Shown piece after piece: positions 16,904 to 25,212 of a stretch of DNA of 64,000 nt (position 1 is its first letter; every line of letters starts with the position of its first letter). The notes beneath the pieces are model-generated. The model saw only the letters and a program-made list of their open reading frames with translations, was not told the DNA's origin and searched no databases. The position numbers and the translations under genes were made by a program. The stretch is from Ardenticatenaceae bacterium (GTDB lineage Bacteria; Chloroflexota; Anaerolineae; Promineifilales; Promineifilaceae), in NCBI GenBank assembly GCA_020634455.1, contig JACKBQ010000001.1, positions 4,201,639 through 4,265,638 on the forward strand. Reading direction: 5' to 3'.

Positions 16904-17440
16904 ATGAATAGGCAAAAGTGGATTTTTGCGTTTTTAGCTTCTATTTTTCTTGCGGCATGGCAACCGTGGGTGGTAAAAGCTCATGCTGTGCCATTGCAAA
17001 GTACGCCGGCCGATGGTGCGGTTTTAACTGCATCGCCCAAGCAGGTGATGGTGACGTTTACCAATGTGCTTGATCCGGCTGGCAGCCAGATGGTTGTTTA
17101 CGATCGTCGTGGGCACAAGGTAGATATTGGCGATTGTGGGGTTGCTTCGCTCGATCCGTCTCGCAAGACGCTGGTGACTACGCTGGAATCGGATTTGCCG
17201 CCTGGTAAATACAATATTTACTGGACCACGGTGACGGATACAGAAGATGTGCATGACGGACATGTGGTGAATGGTCAGTTAGAATTCTTCATTGCTGAAC
17301 CGCCCTGGCTCACTTTTTTGAAGGGTGTGGGCATTGCTTTGGGCGTTTTTGCGGCGCTAGGTGGTTGGTTTGGTTTTGTAACGACCTCGCGTAGACTAAA
17401 ACGTCTGGAACAAAGTTTACAGTTGCAGGAAGTATCATGA
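16904..17440 (+). CDS. CopC-domain protein with C-terminal membrane anchor
   Basis: The 178-residue protein begins at ATG 16904 (14 bases after the previous stop); a longer frame adds 17 residues overlapping the upstream gene and is less likely. A signal peptide ends at AHAVPLQSTPADGAV, so the mature chain would begin with His, the first Cu(II) ligand of CopC. The second motif, DVHDGHVVNG, keeps the DGH of the copper site. A C-terminal transmembrane helix (about 141-163) tethers it outside the membrane. CopC proteins bind copper in the periplasm or at the surface and hand it to CopD. The gene overlaps the next one by four bases (ATGA), a sign of translational coupling. Confidence 0.86.
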   Translation: MNRQKWIFAFLASIFLAAWQPWVVKAHAVPLQSTPADGAVLTASPKQVMVTFTNVLDPAGSQMVVYDRRGHKVDIGDCGVASLDPSRKTLVTTLESDLPPGKYNIYWTTVTDTEDVHDGHVVNGQLEFFIAEPPWLTFLKGVGIALGVFAALGGWFGFVTTSRRLKRLEQSLQLQEVS

Positions 17441-18015
17441 AGTATCGGTTGAAAATTGCCTGGACAAAGTGGGTTGGTTGGATTATTGGACTGTTGCTTG
17501 GTTTGTTGGTGTTGCCTGGGGTGAGTTATGCACATTTGGTGGAGATGTTGTCATCATTTCCAGAGAATGGCGCGATTATTGCTGAGGCTCCGGGGGTAAT
17601 TACGGCCGTTTTCAACGAAGAAATGCAAACCGAGACCAGTAACTTGCAGGTGTTTGATGCCGATGGCAACCAAGTTGATAACGAGGATGGTGGCGTGGAC
17701 CTCAATGATCCGAACCACGCTTCCATGCAGGTGAGCGTGCCATCCCTGAGTGAAGGCGAATATACGGTGCGCTGGCAGGTGGTGCTGCTGGATGGCGATG
17801 GCACTGCTGGTGCCTTCAACTTTTTTGTGGGGGATCAGGCCGCGGCCAGCGCCGTCAACTTTGCCCCCATCCCAGACGGTTCAGAAGTGGATACAACGGC
17901 CGTTCCCAGTGCAGGCCCTAATAATACGCTCTGGTTAGTAGCCGGGATTGTGGTAACGGCCGTTTTTGTTGGCGGCGCATTCTTCCTCTTTTCCCGCCGT
18001 AACAGTGCGTCTTGA
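17437..18015 (+). CDS. Second anchored CopC-domain protein, copper site altered
   Basis: The 192-residue protein starts in an ATGA overlap with the preceding CopC gene. It has a signal peptide ending before AHLVEMLSSFPENGA, a CopC-type beta-barrel (about 28-130) and a C-terminal transmembrane helix (about 165-185). The N-terminal His is kept, but the DGH motif of the copper site has become DGDGTAGAF, so one usual ligand is missing. It may bind copper differently or serve as a structural partner. Three ACGGCCGT palindromes fall inside this short gene. Confidence 0.82.
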   Translation: MKYRLKIAWTKWVGWIIGLLLGLLVLPGVSYAHLVEMLSSFPENGAIIAEAPGVITAVFNEEMQTETSNLQVFDADGNQVDNEDGGVDLNDPNHASMQVSVPSLSEGEYTVRWQVVLLDGDGTAGAFNFFVGDQAAASAVNFAPIPDGSEVDTTAVPSAGPNNTLWLVAGIVVTAVFVGGAFFLFSRRNSAS

Positions 18016-18084
18016 GTAAGACGATCTCCCAATAAACCCCAAGATTTTTCAACAATTTATGCCTCCCGGTTTCCTATACTTGGA

Positions 18085-18102
18085 TCGGTACTCAAGTACC
18101 GA
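18085..18102. promoter_or_regulatory. Candidate operator palindrome upstream of copC-copD
   Basis: A perfect palindrome (TCGGTACT-CA-AGTACCGA) lies 32 bases before the start of the CopC-CopD fusion, just downstream of a TATACT that could be a -10 box (18075-18080). The size and symmetry suit a dimeric repressor or MerR-type activator. No matching regulator gene is seen in the window, and the link to copper is inference from the gene it precedes. Confidence 0.35.
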
Positions 18103-18133
18103 ATATCAACGTTGAAACTGGTGAGAAAAGCAT

Positions 18134-20062
18134 ATGCGCAAGCAGTCCCCCATTTTTATCATCGCAACTTTACTGGCTCTCCTGTTGGCCAGCACCACCA
18201 CCCGCAGCACCTATGCGCACGCCGCGCTGGTGCGTACCGACCCCCCAGATAGCACTGTTTTGGCAGAAGCTCCCGCCGAAGTACGCCTTTGGTACAACGA
18301 ACCGATTTCCGTAAGTTTTAGCACGTTCCAGGTGCTGGATTTGGATGGCAAGCCGGTGGAACTGGATGGCATTCGCCTGGATGAGGTAGACCCGCAGCTT
18401 GTTATTTTGGACATGCCAGAGATGGAAGATGGCGTGTACAGCATTCATTGGCATGTGCTTTCTGCCGCCGACGGCCATGATACCCAGGGGTACGTGGTCT
18501 TTGGCGTGGGCAACAGCACCGATATAAACACGGCCGTTGTGCATGAAGTTCAAACGGCCGTTCCCTGGCTAGAAGTTGCCTTGCGCTGGTTCAACTACGG
18601 CCTGATGGCTTTGGTCATCGGGGCTGCGGTGGTGGTGCAGATTGTGCTGCCCCGCGCTCAGCGCCGGATCGTCTTTGCCGATAGCTACCAGCCTGCCCGT
18701 CACCGTATCCTCCAGTTGGCCAGGTTTGCCGCGCTAGGCTCACTCATTGCCGGGGTGGGGCTTTACCTTTACCAAATGTCTCGCTTGATGGCCAATCTGG
18801 CCACTGAAGCTACCTGGCTAGGCACTGGTTGGGAGCTGCTAGTTGCCTCCCGCTGGGGCTGGCTCTGGCTGGGGCGGCAAGCGGTGTTTGCCGCGCTGTT
18901 CTTCTTGTTTGGCAGAATGCAAAAGCAGCGCGCGGCTAGTTTAGGTATTTTGGCGAGCGTGTTGGTGGTGGCAACGGCCGTACTTCAGGCACTCAACAGC
19001 CACGCTGCAGCCGTCACCGATCAACTCGCTTTGGCGTTGCTGGCTGACACCCTACACGTTTTGGCGATGGGCGTTTGGCTGGGCGGCGTCGTGGCTTTGC
19101 TGGTTGGCATCCCTGCCGCGCTTACCCAAGTGTTGCCCGAACAAGCTCGCCAGCTGCGCAAAGCAGCGTGGCGCATTTTTGGCCCGGTTGCGGCCGTTGC
19201 TGTGGCCCTGCTTGTGTTTAGCGGATTGGTTAGCGCAGGTTTCCAGGTAGCCACCCCAGACGCCATGCTCACCAGCTTTTATGGCCAGACCCTGCTCACC
19301 AAAATCGGCCTGATGTTGCTGATGGGGTTGTTTGGCCTCATTAACTCAGCCACCCTAAATCCGCGCGTTGCTGCACCACTGGCCCGGCTGCTTAAAAAAC
19401 CAGCTGGTTGGACGCCGTTTTCCGTGGACAAGCTGTCCCGGCTGGTGCTGTTGGAAGCAACGCTTGGTTTGGTTGTGCTATTTGCCACAGGCATTGTCAC
19501 GGCTTCACCAACGGCCGTTGGCCCCAGCTATCTGCCCTATCCAGACAAAACCCAAACTTCCACCATGACCCAATCGGTGGAAGATATGATCATCTCCTTC
19601 TCTTCCAAACCAAACCTGCCAGGGCAAAATATCTTCGTGGTGCGAGCCACCAGTCACCGTCGCCCTGCGCCGGCAGAAGTAGCCAAAGTCATCTTGCGCT
19701 TCACCTATCTGGAAGAAGATTTGGGCACCGTTTCCGTAGATGCGCAGGAAATTAACGAAACATCTTACCGGTTGGGTGGCGGCTATTTCTCGCTGCCCGG
19801 CCGCTGGCATGTGGATGTGGCCGTGCGCCGCCTGGGGGTGGAAGACAGCATTGGCTCATTTGAATGGATTGTGCCACCCACGTCCGAACCTGAACCGGTC
19901 GTACTCTCAGACCAGCGTTTGCAGCCCATTTTGCTGCCGCTCGGTTTTGCTGGCATGAGCCTGATGTTGCTGGCGGGATTGGTGCTATGGCGGCGTAAGC
20001 AAAATAATGCCAGCATCGAAGAGGTTCTGACAACATCAGATAGTTTAGTAGGGGCAAAATAG
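18134..20062 (+). CDS. CopC-CopD fusion copper-transport protein (YcnJ-like)
   Basis: The 642-residue protein starts with a signal peptide ending at YAHAALVRTDPPDS, which exposes the CopC N-terminal His. A CopC domain (about 29-125) follows, with the ADGHDTQG motif retained. A CopD domain of about eight transmembrane helices (about 150-460) comes next, then a beta-rich extracytoplasmic domain (about 475-590) and a last transmembrane helix (about 600-620). CopC-CopD fusions resemble Bacillus YcnJ and are thought to bring copper across or into the membrane. The gene has its own 118-base upstream region with a palindrome, so it may be regulated separately from the two small copC genes. Confidence 0.9.
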   Translation: MRKQSPIFIIATLLALLLASTTTRSTYAHAALVRTDPPDSTVLAEAPAEVRLWYNEPISVSFSTFQVLDLDGKPVELDGIRLDEVDPQLVILDMPEMEDGVYSIHWHVLSAADGHDTQGYVVFGVGNSTDINTAVVHEVQTAVPWLEVALRWFNYGLMALVIGAAVVVQIVLPRAQRRIVFADSYQPARHRILQLARFAALGSLIAGVGLYLYQMSRLMANLATEATWLGTGWELLVASRWGWLWLGRQAVFAALFFLFGRMQKQRAASLGILASVLVVATAVLQALNSHAAAVTDQLALALLADTLHVLAMGVWLGGVVALLVGIPAALTQVLPEQARQLRKAAWRIFGPVAAVAVALLVFSGLVSAGFQVATPDAMLTSFYGQTLLTKIGLMLLMGLFGLINSATLNPRVAAPLARLLKKPAGWTPFSVDKLSRLVLLEATLGLVVLFATGIVTASPTAVGPSYLPYPDKTQTSTMTQSVEDMIISFSSKPNLPGQNIFVVRATSHRRPAPAEVAKVILRFTYLEEDLGTVSVDAQEINETSYRLGGGYFSLPGRWHVDVAVRRLGVEDSIGSFEWIVPPTSEPEPVVLSDQRLQPILLPLGFAGMSLMLLAGLVLWRRKQNNASIEEVLTTSDSLVGAK

Positions 20063-20114
20063 CCCATAATAACCGTTTTCATCAACCATTTCATTTATTC
20101 ACAGGAGCAGAAAG

Positions 20115-23100
20115 ATGAAATTATTCCGATTATGGCATCAGGCAACGGCCGTTCTGGTCGTTTGTCTGGTGCTTTTGTTATTTATTTTGGGCATTAGCCT
20201 GACTGCGAAGGCCGCTTCCCCTGGTGATCTGGATGGCACCTTCGGCTTTGGCCTGACCGGTGTCACCTTTACCGACATCGGTACCGCTTCCAATGATGCT
20301 GCTCATGCTGTCGCCCTTTTGGCCGATGGCACTTTTTTGGTTGGCGGCACCAGCAACGACGATTTTGCCCTGGTTAAATACACCGATGTCGGTGCGGTGG
20401 ATACCAGCTTTGGCAGCAGTGGCCGGGTTACCACTAACATCAGCGGCACCAACATTGACCAAATTGAAGATATTGCCGTTCAGTCCGACGGCAGCATTGT
20501 GGTTGTTGGTACCAGCACCGGCACCACCGACAGCATTGCCGTGGTGCGCTACAGCAGCAGCGGTGTGCCAGACAGTGGCTTTGGTAGCGGCGGCATTGTA
20601 AACACAACTTTGGGTGGAACTTTTGCTATGGGAACGGCCGTTGCTCTACAAACAGATGGCCAAATCATCATCGGCGGCACCCGCGACGATGACTTTGTGG
20701 TCGCCCGCCTAAACAGCAGCGATGGCAGCCTGGACACCACCTTCAATACAACGGGCTACAACACCGCCGACTTCACAGGTCGTGCTGATGAAGGGCATGG
20801 CCTTGTCATACAATCTAGCGGAGCCATTGTCATTGGTGGTTTTATGAATCAAGGCGATCATCAAGATTTTGGCCTGGCCCGCTTTACCGCCAGCGGCTTG
20901 TTAGACAGCACGTTTGGCACAGGTGGCCTGGCCACAGCTGACCCCAGTGGGGGTGCCAACGATTTGGCTTATGCCCTCGCCGAACAATCCACCGGTGCGT
21001 TGGTACTGGCTGGCTTTTCTGAAGGCGCAGATGAAGAAACTGCTCTGGCCCGCTTTACCGCCGATGGTGTTTTGGATACCACGTTTGGCAGTAGCGGCAC
21101 AGTCACCACCAGCAACCCTGGCTTTGCCGATTTCACCTATGATTTGGCTGTGCAGCCCACCGACAAGCTGGTGGTCATTGGCTTTACCCAAAATGGCCTG
21201 CCCACCAACGAAGATTTCCGCGTAGCTCGTTACAACAGCGATGGCAGCCTGGACACCAATTTTGGCGGCACGGGCATCGTTTATACCGATATCGGTACCG
21301 TTCTCAGCAACGCCAACCACCAGGATGAGGCGTATGCCGTAGCCGTTCAGCCAGACAATCGCATCATTGTTGTCGGGTTGACCGATGTGACCAGCGGCGA
21401 CAAAAATTTCGCCGTCGCCCGCTACGAATCGCAAAACAATGCGCCCACGTTGCTGAACGGCAGCGTGAGCGGCAATGAGGACAGTACTCTCACTTTTAGC
21501 AGCACCGATTTCAGTAACAATTTTGATGATCCCGATGGCGACAGCCTGATTCAGGTACAAATTACCGCACTGCCCGCTAATGGCAGTTTGCTGCTCAACG
21601 GTAGCCCGGTCGTTGCCAACGACGTGATTCCGGTGGCAGAGATTGCCAATTTGACCTTTCAGCCAGTGGCGGATTGGTTTGGCAGCACCAGTCTGACCTG
21701 GAATGGCTTTGATGGCATTGATTACGCAGCCTCAACCGCCACGCTCACCCTCACCATAAATGCGGTGAACGACGCGCCTTCCTTTACCCGTGGCACCGAT
21801 CAGTCGGTGGCCGAGGATGCAGGTTTGCAAACAGTCGCTGGCTGGGCCAGTGGCATGAATTTGGGGCCAGCCAATGAATCTGGGCAAACTGGTAACTTTG
21901 TGGTGAGCAGCGACAACACAACATTGTTCCCCACGCCTCCTGCCATTGATGCCGTGACTGGCGATCTCACTTTTACGCCAGCGGCTAACGTGTTTGGTTC
22001 GGCGACGATCACGGTGCGTCTGCAAGATGACGGCGGCACGGCCAACGGTGGCGTTAATCTTTCGCCTGCGCAGACGTTTTTCATCACGGTGTCCTCGGTG
22101 AACGACGCGCCGTCCTTCACGAATGGCGGCAACGTCACGGTAAACGAAGATAGCGGGGCGCAGACGGTGGCTGGCTGGGCCAGCAATATCTCACCGGGGC
22201 CGTTTGGTGAAGATGCCCAGGGGCTGGAGTTTACGGTTACCTCGAACAACAACGGGCTGTTTGCCGTACCGCCTGCGGTGAGCTTGCTCACAGGGAATCT
22301 CACCTTTACGCCAGTGGCGGATGTGTCTGGCACAGCGCAGGTGACGGTGACGTTAACTGATGACGGCGGCACGGCCAATGGTGGCCAAAACAGCAGCCAG
22401 GCGGTGTTTACGCTGACCGTGAATCCGGTGAATGATGCGCCGACCTTTACAGGTGGCGGCAATCAGCAGGTGCTGGAAGATGTTGGGGCGCAGACGGTAG
22501 CGAATTGGGCCAGCGGCATGAATACAGGCTCACCCAATGAGTCGGGGCAAACGCTGACGTTTGTGGTGACGACAAACAACGATGCGCTGTTTGCCAGCGG
22601 CCCGGCGGTAAATGCGACGACGGGAACATTGACTTACACCCCAGCGGCCAATGCGAATGGTTCGGCGACAGTTACGGCCGTTCTGCAAGACAACGGTGGC
22701 ACGCTCAACGGTGGGGTTGATACCTCTGCCCCGCACCAGTTCACGATTACGGTAACGGCCGTTAACGACGCACCTAGCTTCACCAAAGGCGCTAACCAGT
22801 TCATTGACGAAGAAAACGGCGGCTTTTACGAAATTGTGGGCTGGGCCAGCAACATCTCGGCTGGGGCAGCCAATGAGAGTGGGCAAACGCTGACCTTCAA
22901 CGTAAGCCACGACAATCCGGCGCTGTTTGTGGTGCCACCCGCCATTGACGCCACCACGGGCAACCTGACCTTTACCACCATCACCGGGTCGGGGCTGGAT
23001 TTGCTGGCTAACGTCAGCGTGACGTTAACCGACAATGGCGGCACGGCCAATGGCGGTGCCAACAGTTCGGCGACGCAGCAGTTCACCATCTCGCTAACGT

Positions 23101-23813
23101 TTGTAAACGATCCGCCGAGCTTTGTGGTGGGTGCAGATCAAGCAGTCGAGGAAGATTCTGGGCCAATTACCGTACCGGGTTGGGCCAGCGCCATTGACCC
23201 AGGCTCGGCAACGGAAGGTGGCCAAGCGCTGACCTTCCTAACCAGCAACGACAACAATAGCCTGTTTGCCGTCCAGCCAAGCGTGGATGACGCCACGGGC
23301 GACCTGACTTTTACCCCAGCTGCCAACGCATTTGGCTTGGCAACGGTGTCGGTCCGTTTGCAGGACAATGGCGGCACGGCCAACGGCGGGCAGGACACGT
23401 CCGCGGCGCAAACGTTTATGATCACGGTTTCGCCGATTAACGATGCGCCAACAGTAGCTGCTTTTACGCTGACGGGAACGGAGAATAGTGATTTGCTGTT
23501 TACGGCCGTTTCCTTCACAGACAACTTCAACGATGTGGACAACGACAGTTTGCAATCCATCCGCATCAGTTCACTCCCGGCCAACGGCAGCCTGAGGCTT
23601 AACGGTACGGCCGTTTCGCTCAATCAGGTGATTCCGGTGGGGCAGTTGGGCAATCTGGTGTTTACGCCAGCCCCCGACTGGACGGGGGACAGTTCCTTTA
23701 GTTGGACAGGGTTTGATGGTACGGTGTATGCGACGGAAACGGCCGTTGTTACCCTCACCATCGAGCCTGATACGTTCATTCTTTTCTTACCGCTGGTGGT
23801 CAACGACAATTAA
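20115..23813 (+). CDS. Exported delta-60 repeat and cadherin-like repeat protein
   Basis: The 1232-residue protein begins after a CAGGAG site with a signal peptide (about 1-34). Residues about 35-440 hold six to seven delta-60 repeats of about 55-60 residues, each with a GGxxxxDF..ARY...GxLDTxFGxxG core (beta-propeller-like). Residues about 445-1215 are cadherin/Big-like repeats starting with NDAPSFT or variants. Five of these are closely alike at about 108 residues, with WAS, TGxLTFTPAAN and DDGGTANGG signatures. The C-terminus is LFLPLVVNDN, the terminal motif shared with the proteins at 5321 and 13317. A surface adhesin or matrix role is likely. A clear terminator follows 30 bases after the stop. 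Confidence 0.85.
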   Translation: MKLFRLWHQATAVLVVCLVLLLFILGISLTAKAASPGDLDGTFGFGLTGVTFTDIGTASNDAAHAVALLADGTFLVGGTSNDDFALVKYTDVGAVDTSFGSSGRVTTNISGTNIDQIEDIAVQSDGSIVVVGTSTGTTDSIAVVRYSSSGVPDSGFGSGGIVNTTLGGTFAMGTAVALQTDGQIIIGGTRDDDFVVARLNSSDGSLDTTFNTTGYNTADFTGRADEGHGLVIQSSGAIVIGGFMNQGDHQDFGLARFTASGLLDSTFGTGGLATADPSGGANDLAYALAEQSTGALVLAGFSEGADEETALARFTADGVLDTTFGSSGTVTTSNPGFADFTYDLAVQPTDKLVVIGFTQNGLPTNEDFRVARYNSDGSLDTNFGGTGIVYTDIGTVLSNANHQDEAYAVAVQPDNRIIVVGLTDVTSGDKNFAVARYESQNNAPTLLNGSVSGNEDSTLTFSSTDFSNNFDDPDGDSLIQVQITALPANGSLLLNGSPVVANDVIPVAEIANLTFQPVADWFGSTSLTWNGFDGIDYAASTATLTLTINAVNDAPSFTRGTDQSVAEDAGLQTVAGWASGMNLGPANESGQTGNFVVSSDNTTLFPTPPAIDAVTGDLTFTPAANVFGSATITVRLQDDGGTANGGVNLSPAQTFFITVSSVNDAPSFTNGGNVTVNEDSGAQTVAGWASNISPGPFGEDAQGLEFTVTSNNNGLFAVPPAVSLLTGNLTFTPVADVSGTAQVTVTLTDDGGTANGGQNSSQAVFTLTVNPVNDAPTFTGGGNQQVLEDVGAQTVANWASGMNTGSPNESGQTLTFVVTTNNDALFASGPAVNATTGTLTYTPAANANGSATVTAVLQDNGGTLNGGVDTSAPHQFTITVTAVNDAPSFTKGANQFIDEENGGFYEIVGWASNISAGAANESGQTLTFNVSHDNPALFVVPPAIDATTGNLTFTTITGSGLDLLANVSVTLTDNGGTANGGANSSATQQFTISLTFVNDPPSFVVGADQAVEEDSGPITVPGWASAIDPGSATEGGQALTFLTSNDNNSLFAVQPSVDDATGDLTFTPAANAFGLATVSVRLQDNGGTANGGQDTSAAQTFMITVSPINDAPTVAAFTLTGTENSDLLFTAVSFTDNFNDVDNDSLQSIRISSLPANGSLRLNGTAVSLNQVIPVGQLGNLVFTPAPDWTGDSSFSWTGFDGTVYATETAVVTLTIEPDTFILFLPLVVNDN

Positions 23814-23842
23814 TTCATCTTTATCATAACCAACCACCACAG

Positions 23843-23878
23843 AAAAAGGCTGAGTAACGGGACATGCTCAGCCTTTTT
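23843..23878 (+). terminator. Terminator of the exported-protein block
   Basis: A perfect 12-bp stem (AAAAAGGCTGAG at 23843-23854 with its complement at 23867-23878) closes a 12-base loop and ends in a run of seven T. It lies 30 bases after the stop of the repeat protein and ends the plus-strand block that starts at 5.3 kb. Confidence 0.9.
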
Positions 23879-23890
23879 TTGTATACATCA

Positions 23891-23905
23891 AGATTGGTCC
23901 AATCT
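23891..23905. repeat. AGATTGG-N-CCAATCT palindrome
   Basis: A perfect 7-bp palindrome around one central base lies between two convergent genes. Near-copies occur at 33389-33403 and 33434-33448, and a related GGCCCAAT/ATTGGGCC core forms the terminator at 25161-25198, so this is a dispersed repeat type. Confidence 0.5.
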
Positions 23906-23957
23906 TTATGCACTGGAAGTTGGCTTCATGTAAAAGAGATTGAACCAATCAACGCTG

Positions 23958-25142
23958 CTACGGCGTTTGAAAAGCAGAGAGGGTGCCTTTTTGATCCACC
24001 AAAAAGAGACGGCCGTTTCCAAACGTAAGTGGCACGCGAGAGCGGGGCTGTGGGGTGGTGTGCCAGACCAGTTCGCCGCTGGCCAGGTCGAGGGCGTAAA
24101 GCTGGTTGTCGTTGCCCTGGAAGTAAGCGGTCCTTTCATCGAGCGTTAGTTCAGCACGGGGAGCGTTGAACACCCCTTCTAGTTGCGTGCGCCAAACGGC
24201 CGTTCCCAAACCACCATCCACCGCATGCACAAACGCATTGTCGCTGCCAAAGTAGAGCACCCCATCCTGCCAGCTAAACCCCGGCGACCAATTTTCGGTG
24301 GGATATTGCCAGCGGACTTCACCGGAACGGCCGTCCAAGCCATAAACCATATCCGTGTATGCCAGCAGGAAAACAGTGTCCTCATTTGCCGCCAGCGATT
24401 TGATGAAGCCGTCTTGCCGTTCTGTTTGCCATTGCAGTTCCCCGGTGGTCTGATCAAAAGCGTGCAGGCGTAAAAAACCGCCTTCCTCCACATCGGACTC
24501 CGGGTTCAAAAAGCTGCCGCCTACCACAAGCTGGCTGCCATTGCTGGTGGGGGTGGTGAGGGTGTAAACGGCCGTTTCCCACGACCACATCAGCTCTCCC
24601 GAAGCCAGTTCCACGGCATACACCCACGCCTTGCCGTCCGGGTTGGGCGTGACGCCCGGCCCCACAAACGCTGTCCCGGCAACAACCAGACCGTCTGTTA
24701 CCAGCGGTGCCCACAGCAGATCGCCGACTAGCGGTAGCTGCCACAAAATAGCACCATCTGCCGGATTGAGCGCCACCATTTTCCCTGGACTGCCCACGAT
24801 AACGGCCGTATCATTCGCCGCCAACGAGCGTGACCAGATGCCGCCATCCAGCACAAGCTCCCAAACGGTGTCGCCACTGGTGGGATCAAGCGCGTAGACG
24901 GCCGTATCCGTCGCCACAAAAACAGTCCCTGCCGCAAACGCCGCTGGCCCTTTAAGACCCATGCCAAACGGCCGTTGCCAGATCAGTTCCGCAGCGGGGG
25001 CAGATTGGTTGGCTGTGGGCGAAGGTGAAAGTGTGGGGGTGGGAACGGCCGTTGCTGGTAGCGTAGGCGGTGGTTCCGCAGGTGTAGATGCACAACCCAG
25101 TAACAGGAAAATCAAAACAAAAAACAGCGCCAAACGACGCAT
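23958..25142 (-). CDS. PQQ-like beta-propeller lipoprotein
   Basis: The 394-residue product starts at MRRLALFFVLIFLLLGCAS, a lipoprotein signal with the lipobox Cys. A frame extending 22 codons upstream runs into the terminator hairpin of the neighbouring gene and is not used. After a Thr/Pro linker (about 20-45) the rest consists of PQQ/WD-type repeats of about 40 residues in which a LDxxSGExxW strand recurs (for example LDPTSGDTVWEL and LDLASGELVWHT). This is a seven- or eight-bladed propeller like BamB or the quinoprotein fold, but without visible catalytic residues, so a binding or scaffold role is favoured. Eight ACGGCCGT sites lie in its 1.2 kb. It sits downstream of the 8-haem cytochrome on the same strand, separated by a terminator. 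Confidence 0.83.
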   Translation of the reverse strand: MRRLALFFVLIFLLLGCASTPAEPPPTLPATAVPTPTLSPSPTANQSAPAAELIWQRPFGMGLKGPAAFAAGTVFVATDTAVYALDPTSGDTVWELVLDGGIWSRSLAANDTAVIVGSPGKMVALNPADGAILWQLPLVGDLLWAPLVTDGLVVAGTAFVGPGVTPNPDGKAWVYAVELASGELMWSWETAVYTLTTPTSNGSQLVVGGSFLNPESDVEEGGFLRLHAFDQTTGELQWQTERQDGFIKSLAANEDTVFLLAYTDMVYGLDGRSGEVRWQYPTENWSPGFSWQDGVLYFGSDNAFVHAVDGGLGTAVWRTQLEGVFNAPRAELTLDERTAYFQGNDNQLYALDLASGELVWHTTPQPRSRVPLTFGNGRLFLVDQKGTLSAFQTP

Positions 25143-25160
25143 GAGGCACCTCAGAAAAGC

Positions 25161-25198
25161 AAAAAAAGAGTGGCCCAATCTGGTAAATTGGGCCACTC
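25161..25198 (-). terminator. Terminator of the 8-haem cytochrome gene
   Basis: Read on the minus strand, a perfect 12-bp stem (GAGTGGCCCAAT and its complement, 7-base loop, 25168-25198) is followed by seven T (25161-25167). It lies 15 bases past the cytochrome stop. Confidence 0.88.
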
Positions 25199-25212
25199 TC
25201 CTAAGCAATTAG

